Shown here in pieces: positions 1-17,957 of a stretch of 64,000 bases of DNA. The stretch spans positions 9,521,182 through 9,585,181 of the forward strand of contig NC_079420.1 in the NCBI RefSeq assembly GCF_026213295.1, given 5' to 3'. This DNA comes from Gadus chalcogrammus. Its lineage: Eukaryota > Chordata > Actinopteri > Gadiformes > Gadidae. How positions within the stretch are numbered: position 1 is the stretch's first letter; each line of letters begins with the position of its first letter. The notes beneath the pieces are model-generated. The model was given only the letters and a program-made list of their open reading frames with translations. It was not told the origin of the DNA and did no database searches. A program made the position numbers and the translations under genes.

Positions 1-491
1 AGAGTGGAGCTCCACACTCCATGCTGCTATCAAGGAGAACATCTATGGGCTGCTCTTTATAATCGTAACCGTAATCAGGAATCTAACTGTGAGTCAAAAT
101 CCACAATTTTAAACCATAACGAAAAACTAAAACGCCACGCAGAACTTTCAAAGCCATTTTGTTCTTCACCTGAAAAAAAAAAAAGGTCATTAATGTATTG
201 GCAATGAACTTTGTGTGTAATAATTTAATCCATTGCAGTTTATTTAGAGGGCAAACAGCTAGGTCCTGAGTGTTCACACAGTACTCCAGAGCCAATGAGC
301 AGTGTCAGGTTTGCAGCACTAACAGGATTAAGCACCAAGACGTTATGTCTTCTACAGCCTCTGCCAGGGACAGGCCTGGACATAATGGGATCAGTTCCAA
401 CACTTGATCAGGATGGATCCACCATTACGCCCATGAGAATAAGGTCCAACCCTTATCCATACTCTGGAGGCCTGAAGTTGGAGGCCTGGAA
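1..491. other. Unique sequence, no gene seen
   Basis: Mixed-composition DNA with a short A run near 174-183. The open frames here are short, have no recognisable domain and overlap on both strands, as expected by chance. Confidence 0.6.
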
Positions 492-506
492 CCCCCCCCC
501 CCCCCC
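492..506. repeat. Poly-C run (15 C)
   Basis: An uninterrupted run of 15 cytosines, a mononucleotide microsatellite. Its exact length is uncertain, since such runs are prone to sequencing and assembly error. Confidence 0.9.
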
Positions 507-1454
507 ATACAGATGTGAAAGGCCCAAGTAACATGTTTTGTAACCTGTTTGTTTTTATCCCGGCAAGAGGTCCAGAATGATCTGCGCAACAGAAAAGATG
601 TGAGGTCACGGGATCAGGATGGTGTCCGGGATACAAGGCCAGACATGCTACAATTTAACTAAATGTATAAAATGTAGAAGAGATAATGATGTCCAAAACA
701 GATCTATAAGGTGTGGGACAACAAATGTCTCATTAAAATGTGTTCTTGGTTTTTCACAACACATTTCAGTTGGTGTTTATTATTTGTTTATGTGTGAATA
801 TTATATAAGTGTATGTATATTCTGTTTATTTCTAATCTGAAATTATAATTACAGTCAAAGTTGAACACATCAAATACTTAAACTATTAGATAAACAAATC
901 AAGTTCTCTTTCTGTTTTTGACTATTTGTTTACTTTTATATTATACAGATAGTTATAATTTTATTTGGATGGGCCCCTCCTTACATTGAACCCTTTAAGG
1001 ATAAAAGGTTAACCTTAGTTACACCAATCTGTAAGCGTGTCATCAACCAACACAAATTTGTCAAACGGCATCCGTAAAGGTTTAAAATCAACACTATGTA
1101 GAATGGCCGCAGTGTAAACACACTGGACATTAAAATACCCATCTGAACGCTTCGTCCACTTACGCCTATTCGTTTTTCTTCGGTAGAATATCTCAACAAT
1201 GAAACGGTTGGGAACTCCGCTTCGTTCAGTTGTCGGTTTCTGGTCCAAACTCAGGGTGGTGGCCTTCCAGAAACGATGCTGTAACACAGAGGGACAGCTG
1301 GATCCAAGATTACGTTAACCTACTCTCCAGAACCTCGCTTAGCTTGCTTATCTTCTTTCGAGCACGTTTACATATAAAAGCTCTGCTGCGAGGTTGCCCC
1401 CTAACAAGCCACAGAAGGGATGCACTCACAAGGTTACATTCAATCGGGCCCTGT
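507..1454. other. Unique AT-rich DNA with one coding-like open frame
   Basis: AT-rich sequence, mainly 640-960. On the minus strand at 1015-1287 there is a 90-codon open frame with a basic patch (YRRKTNRRKWTKR) and a mixed hydrophobic/acidic C-terminal part. It has no ATG at its 5' end (it opens with GTG), no domain I recognise and no clear splice context apart from a TTACAG acceptor-like string at its 5' end. I do not call it a gene. It could be chance or an old repeat fragment. Confidence 0.4.
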
Positions 1455-1625
1455 TAGCCGGCTATCATTTAATCTGGACTGGTCCTCTGGCTGCCATTAG
1501 AGCCTGTATGCAGCTATCGCTGTGTATACAGCACTAGCAAGGCCCTCTATTAATACCCCTCTTATCAATGTATTTGCCATGCTCCCTTCGCCCCCTGTGG
1601 CCTTGTCATCAACAGTATGTACCGC
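1455..1625. promoter_or_regulatory. Candidate conserved noncoding element
   Basis: Balanced-composition stretch without simple repeats, with several homeodomain-type TAAT/ATTA cores (CATTTAATC, CTATTAATAC), a GTATACAGC string and CCATTAGAG. It has no open frame worth calling. The texture resembles vertebrate conserved noncoding elements, but only an alignment with other fish could show conservation, so this is inference. Confidence 0.2.
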
Positions 1626-1769
1626 ACCAAGCGGGGTCTGCCTCCTCGGGGCAGCGGGAGACCGCCGGTCAGGAGAGGCATCACAACCTGGGCATTAATG
1701 ATTCAATGAGCGCCTCTCGCCTAGCCTGGCCGTCGCCATGACAAAGAATGGGTTGGCTCGGATCGGAAC

Positions 1770-1797
<28 letters not shown>
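1770..1797. repeat. Poly-G run (28 G)
   Basis: Pure run of 28 guanines, the longest of three G runs over 20 in this window. It could form a G-quadruplex. The length is likely polymorphic and may be mis-assembled. Confidence 0.95.
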
Positions 1798-1800
<3 letters not shown>

Positions 1801-4800
1801 GGGAGGCTAAAGGGTACAGATAAGAGAAAGAGGCTGATGTGTAATTTAAGGAAGAATATTCCAAAAATAAATGCATCAAATAAACGGCATGATGCAAAGA
1901 GGATAGGAAAGGTGCAACTCCGGCCCTCACAGTGAGAGGTTTCCAGCCCAGGTTTTGTCTGTGCCGTCTCCACCCAGAAGTCCATCTAGGACACAGTAGG
2001 AGTCCGGGGTCCGGGATGAGTTAGAACCAGGCTCACTTGGTTTGCTGTGGCCTCGGATGCTCCCACAGTGGGATGGAGCTGCTGTGTCCACACAGCCACA
2101 ATGACACCAGACGTTATGTCATGCATTCAACTCCAGATAATTTAATATTCTCTGAAGGGCACAGATAAAACATTTCACAAGGCTCGGGCCCCCGTTCTGA
2201 CTCATTGAAACACACAGGATGTTGTAATTTGCTAAGAACCACAGTAGTATTTGTGCGCATTAATGAAGTTGTATACAGTATTTGTAGAGCTAACGTCAAA
2301 AAATGTGATGTTCCCTATGTATGATGACAGTAAGAAACTGGGAAGGATTATGTGCTGGAGCTAGGATTGTGTTTGTTCTGTTGTTTATTCTTTCTCCCGT
2401 TGTATAATTGTGGAATAATAAATATATACGTATGTATGCACACTTGCATGCGTGTGTGTCTACTTAATATTACTACATGCATGTATAAATGAGCTTTACT
2501 ATAACAACGAGACATCAAGAAGCTCTTTAAAAAATTTGGCAAGGGAAGAAACTCTGAGTGTCCCTGCCAAGTTGTGTTGGAGGGAACCCTGCTTGTTACC
2601 ATATTGGAAAAATTATCAAAACAATACTATTTCCTTGGCAGAAAACTAATGGCATTGTCAGAAGCATAAAAAACACAGCTTAGTGCTTTATTATTTAAAG
2701 TACATGAATAATAAAACATATTGCATATTATTTCTATGTAATTAAGTTTAGTTACATTGTGTCGACCGTGGCTGTCTGCTTGGTAAACTGATTAGGAGAC
2801 ACAACCGTCATTGTTTTGTTAACTGCTTAGTGGAATTCATTACACAAACTTTAAAATATAACGATGGTCTCATTAAACCAACATTAAGACCCAGAGAGGA
2901 CCGAACCAAAACGGTTCAGTCTAGGGTTCGGGTTATGAAGCCTTACAGTCGGTTGGCTTCAGAGTTTTGACAGACTTGTTAACAATAAGCAGTTACCATA
3001 TTCACTAGCTTGGTGGCCCATTCCAAGCAGATAGCTCAATTTGTCATAACACTGGTCTACCTAGCATGATGGCTCTTTCACAGTAAAATATGTTTGTTTT
3101 TAATTATTATTCTCACCTGCCTGGTTGTTGTATTAACCACTGCTCAGGCACAAAGAAAAACAACGGCATGTTTTCAATGCTTGGTTGAAAAGTAAGGAAC
3201 TTATCTATTAACATGTTTTGATCCATATAACAAACAGAATGTGAGCCAGGCCAAGCGCCGTGCCCTGGCTCACGTCGACCAAAGTCAACATTACGAATAA
3301 CATTCCAACCCAGTGGAAGCCTTTGCATAACGACACGTGTGTTGTGCCAGTGATCAGATCATAGTACATGGCTCAGTGACAGTGGGAGTATGATGTGGGG
3401 GGGTTACGCTGTCTGTCTCAGCCACCTGCCTGCTAGGCAGGGCAGATGTGAGACGTAAAACCCCTCCACACCTGCACAAGGTAGTCAGTCAAAGTTAGAC
3501 AGAAACAGTCACAGGGGTAATGTTTTGACAAGGCATTAAATGTCTTCTTTGCAAACGTCCTGCAAGTATGTCACGGCGGCGGCGGATTGATGAGCAGATA
3601 CAGATGGCCACATAATTCATGCCTGTGGGTATTAGGTATTCCTGTTCATTTTATTCCCATTCGCTCCTCCACGGGCGCTTTGACTTTCACATGTTTAAAA
3701 CAGGTCTTGGATCGCACCGGTGTATTATTTTGTAACGCTTAATGTTATAAAGAAAAAGCAAATCAAAGGCATATATGTAGAAATTCTAAATGTAGAGATG
3801 GAAAGTTTGTGATGAATGCTCCACATCTCCCATAGATCACTGGGTGTAAATTCAAATCAGGGTAATATTAAAATCCCCCCAACCCATGCAATATTAAATA
3901 TCTCAGTTCCTCCCTCAAATATTCAAACCCAAAGCAGAACACGTATAACTAAGAATAACCACTTACACTTTTTACCACAGAGAACAGGATTGTTTGCTTC
4001 GTATGAATGCTCCGCCTTTCCCGGCTCCGCCTCAATGTCTGTTGGCCCGTTCACGTTTAGATAAAGTCTTGAATGTGTACCAGATTCAATCTCACTGCTA
4101 ATGCCACTGAAGAATCGACACACAAGCAAGTAAGGCTTTTCTGTTTGGCTCAGCAGAGTACATGGCAATCAGATTCAACAGGATTATTATGGTACATCCT
4201 ACAACGATACTGTGTCCTGTGAGTTTAGCTCTTGGTTTCACATTGATTGTTTTCAGTCTCAGATAAGTGCATTGGACAAACCTCCTGTTAATATATTATT
4301 TTTAATGAGACCCAGTAGACACCCTGTTGAACAAATATGTCTCAACATAAACTTTAGCTTGGTACCAGCTGCTCCATTTTATGAAATTTAGATAAAGATA
4401 TATCTTCCCCCTCGTTTCTGCGTTGACTTGTGGATGTTTTGACGCAAACTAAACAAATGGAATAAACAATAATACATTAATCCAATTGTCTTTTGTTCAT
4501 AATATCGACGTCTCTCTCGTTATCATTTTGACTGGTGGTTTGATGTATCAGGAAATGACTGGCGGCCTCATTCTGCGGTGCGGCCTTGTGCAGAAGAAAA
4601 TCAATTTATTTAAAATGTCAAAATGAAAACCTTTTTTTTTGCATGAACACCTCCACCTTAGTCAACATGGACGCCATTTGTGAACCTAGGGTAGGACAGT
4701 TTGTCTGTTGCCTCTCAGCAAGGAGGTCCTTGGCTCACCTTTCTGTGTGGCGTTTGTATGATTTCCCTGTGCACGTGGATTTACTCCCACACCAAGAAGA

Positions 4801-4910
4801 CATCCGTGTTAGGTTTGATACTCCTGCCATTGCCCGGACCTGGAATTGGTCATATCAATTGTTTTTGGCAAATTAAACTATTGATGTGACCATCATTTGA
4901 ACAGCATCCC
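1798..4910. other. Unique intergenic sequence, no gene seen
   Basis: About 3.1 kb of ordinary unique DNA. The only simple repeat of note is a (CGG)4 at 3574-3585. Open frames are all under 100 codons, lie on both strands and show no domain or codon signal. No RNA gene was recognised. Confidence 0.55.
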
Positions 4911-5025
4911 GGGTGCTGACAGTGATGGTTAAATAGTCCTAGTGCTGTTAGTGATGGCCAAATGCTCCCAGTGCTGCTAGTGATGGTTAAATGCTCCTAC
5001 TGATGGGTTTAATGCTCCCAGAGAT
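4911..5025. repeat. Minisatellite, about 29-bp unit, about 4 copies
   Basis: Four imperfect tandem copies built around AGTGCTG, TAGTGATGGTTAAATG and CTCC. The last copy is shortened. Noncoding, diverged, probably old. Confidence 0.8.
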
Positions 5026-5260
5026 CTCATTTTGTGTATAGTAGGTATAGTGCATTAAATAATGTAACATAATGGTTATGCAATGTAGCCTTATTGTAAG
5101 ATGTTTTGTAAGTTTTAACAATACATAATACAAATAATAGCTGACAAATAAAGTATATAGTTTGATCAAGTAGCTTTACCAGAAACAACTCATGTGAACC
5201 CGAAACACTGCTATTTGTAGAAAAGCCGACACAATATTACTAATGATTAGTTATACTAGG

Positions 5261-5290
5261 CACACACACACACACAGACACACACACACA
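5261..5290. repeat. (CA)n microsatellite, interrupted
   Basis: About 30 bp of CA dinucleotides with one CAGACA interruption. Confidence 0.9.
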
Positions 5291-8956
<3,666 letters not shown>

Positions 8957-9201
8957 TCTTTTCTTCCCCTACTATCTACACTACTAGTATTATTTGATGT
9001 GGTTGTCATTACTCTACACCTTACGCTTCATTTAAAATGTGTTAATTTCAACGATTACAGCCAGTCTGCAACAGATGCACAGCTTTACATGTTGACAAAT
9101 ATCAACGGACTATACTCATCACTCGGAAAGGTACACTGTTGTTACTCGACTCTGCTTCAACAGAGTGGGCTAACATAACTGGCCACACAAACACGCGCAC
9201 G

Positions 9202-9301
<100 letters not shown>

Positions 9302-9741
9302 ATGTAACACTATGAAACTGGAGAACATATTTCAACACAAATGATGCATCAAATTCAAAGAATATACTTGCAGACAATCTAGTTTCAGAGCACAAGACTC
9401 AGTGACCTGCGGAAATGGATTGATAACGTCAACCCTCTTATAAGTATTTTGAACCATTACCTTCATAGGACTAAAAAACATGTCTAAGGTGGGAGGACAA
9501 CAGCATTGTCCCCTGTCTGGTTCTCTTTAGACAATTGAATAACGGACACACACAGGAAACGAGGTTTCCCGTGAATCTAAGTGCAGTGGAGTGCTGCTGC
9601 CCCTCTGCAAGGATTCCGAGAGCATCGGCCCTGGGAGCTAGACTCATGAATGGCCCTGTAATAAGATGAGCTACATGTTAGATCGATACGTAGCCAAGGT
9701 AGGGCGGTACACAGGGAACAAATGGGTCTGTTGTTTGGGTC
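9302..9741. other. Unique sequence, no gene seen
   Basis: Unique DNA between the second AC array and a G run. Nothing recognisable. Confidence 0.55.
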
Positions 9742-9764
9742 GGGGGGGGGGGGGGGGGGGGGGG
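9742..9764. repeat. Poly-G run (23 G)
   Basis: Pure run of 23 guanines, a potential G-quadruplex and an assembly-sensitive site. Confidence 0.95.
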
Positions 9765-12869
<3,105 letters not shown>

Positions 12870-13175
12870 AAGCCACCCCCACCCCCTCTTACACACTTAT
12901 TGAATGTTTTACATCCGGGTACTTAATGTATACATTTATTGTATGTTGTACGTCCTTGCACTTGAAAATAGTACTACATTGTGTAGCATCAGTATACAGT
13001 ATACTGGGAATGGGAATGGGCTAACCTAGTGGTTGTTAGTATTTGGCACTTGTTTCTATGAACATCTTTACCGTACCTAAAGCGATGTATTGCTTCTCTT
13101 TCTTCTGACAAATGTACTTATTGTGAGTTGCTTTGGATAAAAGCGACTGCTAAATGCCCTGAATGTAAATGTAAC
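12870..13175 (+). mobile_element. L2-clade LINE, truncated 3' end
   Basis: The last ~300 bases of an L2-type retrotransposon. The 3' terminus carries GCTTTGGATAAAAGC at 13130-13144, a stem (GCTTT/AAAGC) around the GGATA loop known from the eel UnaL2 3' tail, followed by a GACTGCTAAATGCCCTGAATG stretch and short TGTAA-type tail repeats. Upstream lie about two diverged copies of the 39-bp repeat seen in the copy at 37.9-38.6 kb, then the family-specific GGGAATGGG-CTAACC segment. No ORF remains. 5' truncation is normal for LINEs. The same 3' UTR recurs at 19.7, 36.8, 37.9 and 52.9 kb. Confidence 0.8.
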
Positions 13176-13883
13176 AAAAACAACAAAGAATTTCTGCTTT
13201 TCTGTTACTTTTATCAAACGACGGAGTTTGGAGCGTTTGATTTAGCATGGGATATTCCGAAGTGATTTCTTCGTGTAGTTCTAATAAAACAGACAAAGAA
13301 AGAAGAAACATTGTTTGCTGCTGAACACATTTGAATAGTTAAAGGAGGGAGGACTTGGGACAGAGCGGCGGGATTATCCCTTTTCCCCAGCGCGCATTGT
13401 CTTCGCCGTCTGATCAAAATCAAAGACTCGCACCAAGGAGAACATAAGAGAATTGTAAAATAAATGACGGGCTTATGATAGAGTCGTGCCAATAAACGGA
13501 GGCATTTCCGTGACAACAACGCCATTGTCCTGTCAGTCCCGTCAAAGAGAGCTAGAGGCCGTGGGGGCGGTTTGATTATCTTTCCTTCTGATCGATACCG
13601 GTGCTACCGGTGACTGCAGTACTGAAACGGCGAGTAACTCAGCCCTGGGGATGGGGTCCATTCTGCCGCGCTCAGCATTCGGCCGGTGGTGGATGACCTA
13701 GGGAGGTGGCCCGGTGTTGACCCCCCAGCCAACCGCCAGGCCAATTAACGCTGCCCACCTCCCGGGGGAGTGCCAGGGCTGAGTCTACCACCACGTAATA
13801 TCCGCTCTCCTTCCTCTCTGAATCACCAGAGAACAGTCCAAGGAAGAAGAACATCTCAAGAGCAAAAAATAGCAGAAGAACAA
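13176..13883. other. Unique DNA with a GC-rich imperfect inverted repeat
   Basis: No gene seen. From about 13680 to 13800 the sequence is GC-rich and partly self-complementary: GGTGGTGGATGAC and GGGAGGTGG on the left face CCACCTCCC and GTCTACCACC on the right. This may be a decayed element next to the SINE that follows. A direct ACCGGTGCTACCGGTG doublet lies near 13600. Confidence 0.45.
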
Positions 13884-14160
13884 GGCGGCATGTGGCTCAG
13901 GAGGTAGAGCAGGTTGGCTTGTGACTGGAAGGTTGCTAGTACGATCCCGGCTCCGAGGATCACACATCGAGTGCCGAGATGTCCCTGAGCAAGATACCCC
14001 ACCATAACTGCTCCCGACGAGCTGGTTGACGCCTTGCGTGGTTGACTTCGCCGTCGGTGTGTGAATGTGTCCACGAATGGGTGATTGTGAGGCAATATTG
14101 TAAAGTGTTTTGAGTGGCCACTTGATAGAAAAGCCATGTATAAATGCAGTCCATTTACGT
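13884..14160 (+). mobile_element. tRNA-derived SINE
   Basis: About 277 bp with the layout of a teleost tRNA-derived SINE. The head has an RNA polymerase III box A (TGGCTCAGGAG at 13893-13903, matching TRGYNNANNNG), then GGTAGAGC. A degraded box B (AGTACGATCCC, about 13938-13948) follows about 35 bases later. The body contains GTCCCTGAGCAAGATACCCC and a GTGTGTGAATGTGT segment. The 3' end has the fish LINE-type tail TTGTAAAGTGTTTTGAGTGG, then TATAAATGCAGTCCATTTAC. The tail pairing suggests mobilisation by a LINE with the same end. I recognise the general family (AFC/ROA-like fish SINEs) but cannot assign a name. Long minus-strand open frames over it are artefacts. Confidence 0.8.
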
Positions 14161-14180
14161 TCCCGCACTCTCTCTCTGTC

Positions 14181-14325
14181 ATCTTTCGTCCCTCGAACAA
14201 TGTGACTGAAAGTCCCGCCCTCTCTCGCCTTTCGAAGCTCCAACCGTGTGGCTGAAAGTCCTGCCCTCTCTCTCTTGCCTTTCGACACTTCATCCATGTG
14301 ACTCAAAGTCCCGTCCTTTTTCTCA
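14181..14325. repeat. Minisatellite, about 50-bp unit, about 3 copies
   Basis: Three imperfect copies containing TCGAA/TCGAC, a TGTGRCTSAAAGTCC core and a CCCTCTCTC pyrimidine end. It begins about 20 bp after the SINE tail. Confidence 0.7.
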
Positions 14326-14489
14326 GAAATCACGCCCATATGGAGAACCTCGTTCAAGGCTCTCCGTTGTGACATGAGAAGGTCTTGGAACGAGGAAGGG
14401 GAGGGTCTACGAATATGTACACCGCCTAGCAAACACACACTGCATGGCCTCCATGACACCATGCCTCGCACGGCCCAATCTGAAACCCC

Positions 14490-15410
14490 AAAAAGTTATC
14501 CTCAGTTTGAGGCGTGGTGGTGTTCCCTGTGTCGGTTCCTCCTGTAGAAATGTCCTTGCTTTAGCCGCTCCTCGGGTTTGTGTTTCCCTGAATCGCCTCG
14601 GCCCGGGTTAATGAGATCACCCGTGTGTGTTCCCTCCATTCTATTTATTTTTCTAGTTAGTCTCTTCCGTGTGTTTGTTGTCAGCGATGGAGGATTCACC
14701 TACGTCTCAATTGAAGCGGGCCTCGCGATCGCAGTGGCCTCGAACTGAACTCATTATATCATCCATTAGTGTAACAACAACAGAGCACAGTGTTGGGTTA
14801 TTCCTGTGCTGCATGCAGCTGTACTCTGTGTGAGGGTGCCCTGATAGCCACTACCCTCACATTATCTGCGTACGTTTTCCGGCGCCCACTATTACCACAC
14901 GGTTGTGAACAGGGGATTCGTTGTAGAATGCCTTTTTGTTGGGAAAGGCCATTACAGACATGATGGAGGCCGGTGTTATCCAACATGCTGGAGGATACAA
15001 AAAAGGTAATGATGTAATCAGATTGTTCATTCGGTCGTGCCAATGGAGAGGAGACATCCCTCCAGGCCTCTCTTCACCTGTTGGTAGGGACGCCCCCCCC
15101 ACCCCCTTTGGGTTTTACTGACAAGTGCTGACAGTCAGGAGGAACATATGGCCTCTCTCAAATGATCAGCGTTGACGGGGGGGGGGGGGGGGGGGGGGTC
15201 CCTCTGAGGCCGGTGTGACCCTATGGAGTCTGACAGGAAGTATTTTTTGACCTGAACTCGCCTGCATGCCTGGATGATATCTGCGTACTTGAGGGAAATC
15301 AGACGTCACTTTGTGACAACATGTACAGCTTGTTAGCAGATGAGGACAAATTATTAGCGGTTCGTTCCAGTGTTACGAATTGTGAATGCGCCGTCGTTTC
15401 GAATGTTTAG
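14490..15410 (+). mobile_element. Possible decayed Ty3/Gypsy-type LTR retrotransposon remnant
   Basis: Weak but ordered clues on one strand. About 14590-14690 reads like a fish Gypsy LTR (GAGATCACCCGTGTGTG, TTCCCTCCATTCTATTTATT). The open frame at 14936-15121 contains MMEAGVI near its start and ends in TPFGFY, resembling the (E/A)GVI and TPFGLY reverse-transcriptase motifs. Another open frame at 15234-15408 contains CLDDICV, resembling the YLDD active site. The order is right. The spacing between the first two motifs is shorter than in intact enzymes, and a 22-base G run lies between the second and third. Key motifs such as FCVDYR are absent. It could equally be chance resemblance. Confidence 0.25.
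15177..15198. repeat. Poly-G run (22 G)
   Basis: Pure G run of 22 bases, potentially G-quadruplex forming and length-polymorphic. Confidence 0.95.
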
Positions 15411-15498
15411 CGCGCCGCATCACGTTTTCTGACCACATTGAAAACAGCATAAATATTGTTGCATTGTTTTTAGAGAGAGAGACAGAAACAGAGAGTTA

Positions 15499-15552
15499 TG
15501 TGTGTATATATATATGTGTATATATATATATACATACATACATATATATATG
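15499..15552. repeat. TG/TA microsatellite
   Basis: Compound TGTGTATATATA and ACATACATATA array of about 54 bp, preceded by GAGAGA-type sequence from 15469. Confidence 0.85.
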
Positions 15553-15871
15553 TCTTCAAGCAATATATTTTTTTGTAATATACTTAAACTGAAAATAAGT
15601 TGGTTCAAGTTAAAAAAGTACTGCTTCAAAATTACTTTCTATTAAAAAAAATATTATGATTATAATAATAATGCTAGTGCTTCGATTGCAAATTGTATAA
15701 TAATAGTGATTTGGTGAAGAAAATATATAGATCAAAGCTATTGCAAAATGGCCTTGACATTCGCATAACATCCGTGTCATGTGTGTGGATATGGATCTGC
15801 ATAGTTTCCCTTATAGTTCCATCCTAACGAGAAAAATATACGTGAAATTTTGCAATCGTGGCAATCAAAAG
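15553..15871. other. AT-rich unique DNA
   Basis: AT-rich with short A/T runs and AATAATAAT strings. No gene seen. Confidence 0.5.
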
Positions 15872-16054
15872 CCTCCTTTCCATTGCACCGTACCGGCTCG
15901 GGTCGCCTCTGATGGGTCCCAGGTCATTCTCTGGAGAGGACCCCTTCTACGTCAGGGTGGTCCGAAGAACCACATAACCCTGCTGTGCACTGATTAACAC
16001 CACCTCTATAGGGGTACAGTTGAATTCAGCCGGTACCGTGCGGTGGAAAGGAGA
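15872..16054. mobile_element. Non-autonomous DNA transposon (MITE) with terminal inverted repeats
   Basis: A 183-bp element with imperfect inverted repeats of about 27 bp. Both ends read inward as CTCCTTTCCA, then GCAC and GTACCGGCT, with a few mismatches. A CAAAAG direct repeat flanks it (15866-15871 and 16055-16060), consistent with a target-site duplication of at least 6 bp. It has no coding capacity. The TTTCCA-GTACCG type of end is found in many fish MITEs, but I cannot assign the superfamily from sequence alone. Confidence 0.65.
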
Positions 16055-16865
16055 CAAAAGTTCCACTGGATTCCAATCAATGTTCTCAGGGGCCCGGCAT
16101 TTCTGTCGGGCCACTACTACTGTCGTTCTCCGTGCTCTGAAATCATCTCACTCTCAGGGGAACTTAGAACCATTTCACTCTTCTCCACAAAAGATGCGTC
16201 GCTCGCTCACTCATTCTCGGTAGAAAGGCACGTATATCTCATATCTCTTCCAAGATCCGCACAATCAGTGATAAAGTGCTCTGGGGTTTTAAGTGTTTCG
16301 ACATGTTTTTCATGGACGATGGCGAGCATTTGAAGGACGTGAGGAGCTCGGACTGGAGCTCACTTCGGACAGGAGCAAACCCCTCCTGCTTCTTAAAGCA
16401 TTTAGACACCACATGACGCAAGACACACAGCTCCCCCGAGCGTGCCTGTCATCCCTCCCTTAACGAACCCACACTGCCGCAATGGGTTGTTAAAGACCTT
16501 CAGCAAACGACCTTGTGAGAAGTCAACCGAGGGTCTCGTGGAGAATTCCCTACTGGAGAAATGATCAATACCTGAGAAAACGCTGTGTCTCTTAACTGAG
16601 GCGCGCCTCAACCCTTTTTCTGGCGTTTATGTGTGCTGCAAGACAGCGGCTTGTTGTCGGAACAGCACAAGAGGAAGTTGTTTGATCCGTTTGTGGTGGA
16701 GGTTGACGTGGGAGAGAGGACTAATGGGGCCAACGGTCCAACACATTAATAAAAGTGCCCTGCGATTTGACATAAACATTTAAAATGTCAACCCAAGGCT
16801 TGCCTCCATTCACCGCTGTGAGATTCAGACAGTTTATACTGTTTATACCGTTTATTCTTTCTATG
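16055..16865. other. Unique sequence, no gene seen
   Basis: Mixed-composition unique DNA. Short open frames overlap on both strands and have no recognised domain. Confidence 0.5.
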
Positions 16866-17060
16866 GGTGTGTTTGTGTTTGTGTCTGTCTCTATGTGTGT
16901 GTGTGTGTGTGCCTGTTTGTGTCTTTTTTTCTGTGAATGTATTCGGCCCCGCAATTGTGTATGTTTGTTTCTGTCTGTAAATGTGCATCTGTGGGTGTGT
17001 GTGTGTTGGCGTGCATGTGTGTGCATTTTTTGGGCAAGCATGTGTGTTTGTGTGTCTGTG
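16866..17060. repeat. GT-rich simple sequence
   Basis: Degenerate GTGTTTGTGTCTGT repeats with one purer (GT)n block near 16894-16911. The 97-codon (+) and 117-codon (-) frames here are low-complexity artefacts. Confidence 0.8.
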
Positions 17061-17938
17061 AGCATTTCACCCATATAGAGATTGTAGATCAGAATGAATA
17101 ATGGGATTTTTTGTTGCTGATACTCCCCTACAACTCGAAGTTGTAGTGAATTGAAATCCCAATACAGCGTATCCTAGGGGAGAATAATGTGGCAGTTCCA
17201 AACTCAACAATTCCAACTCTTTATGACAAAATAATTTATAGATTAATTACTAAATATTACCAAAACACTTTTACTACCATTTACATTCTTATGCTCCAAC
17301 ACTTCCGAAATGGAGGCGGTCATTGCGATGTGACGCTACGATGGACAAACTCTATCGTCTTCCGGACACACACACAACAGACCTTTCCGGCGATGAGTTG
17401 TGGCTCCCAACTCCATTCATTTTTTGTGCTAATAATCCTCCATGTTTTAGCCTTCAGCATTCTGGCATGAAATTAGCTATTAGAGGATGGGAGTGTGTTA
17501 CCTGCAGAGACAATGGCAATATTCACTGGTATTCACGCACCGACGGCGGAGAATCTGCCAAATACAGGTGGCTCAAGTTGAGTCACACGTGTGTGGGTAA
17601 TATGTGTAAGAAAAGAAAATACAGTCCATCACATACATCATGTCATACACATAATTAATATTCAAACACTGTATGCTTATAATATAATGAAATCTTATAA
17701 CATAATACTAAATCTAATAATAATACGTGCATAGCAAAAAATAATACTAAATCAACTGAAAATGACATGATGCAATTGATAAATAATAATAACATAAAAC
17801 AATAAAGTGTAATAATAAAATAAGTATCATAATTACATACCATAATTATCTATAGCAACGCAGTGTAATAAATGTTTTGTTTTTTCCATCCAACGAGGAT
17901 ATCAAGTCCAGGCATCTAAAAATAGGTCAGCCCCCCGA
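17061..17938. other. Unique DNA, small nested inverted repeats, AT-rich end
   Basis: At 17101-17190 short inverted pairs are nested: ATGGGATTT with AAATCCCAA, CTCCCCTA with TAGGGGAG, and the palindrome CTACAACT-CGA-AGTTGTAG. This may be a tiny decayed foldback element. The end (17655-17870) is very AT-rich. No gene seen. Confidence 0.45.
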
Positions 17939-17957
17939 CCCCCCCCCCCCCCCCCCT
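17939..17957. repeat. Poly-C run (19 C)
   Basis: Pure C run preceded by CCCCCCGA. Confidence 0.9.

Noticed and set aside
13785..14471. 228-codon minus frame (and a 145-codon one inside)
   Set aside because: It runs antisense through the tRNA-derived SINE and the adjacent minisatellite. There is no protein domain.
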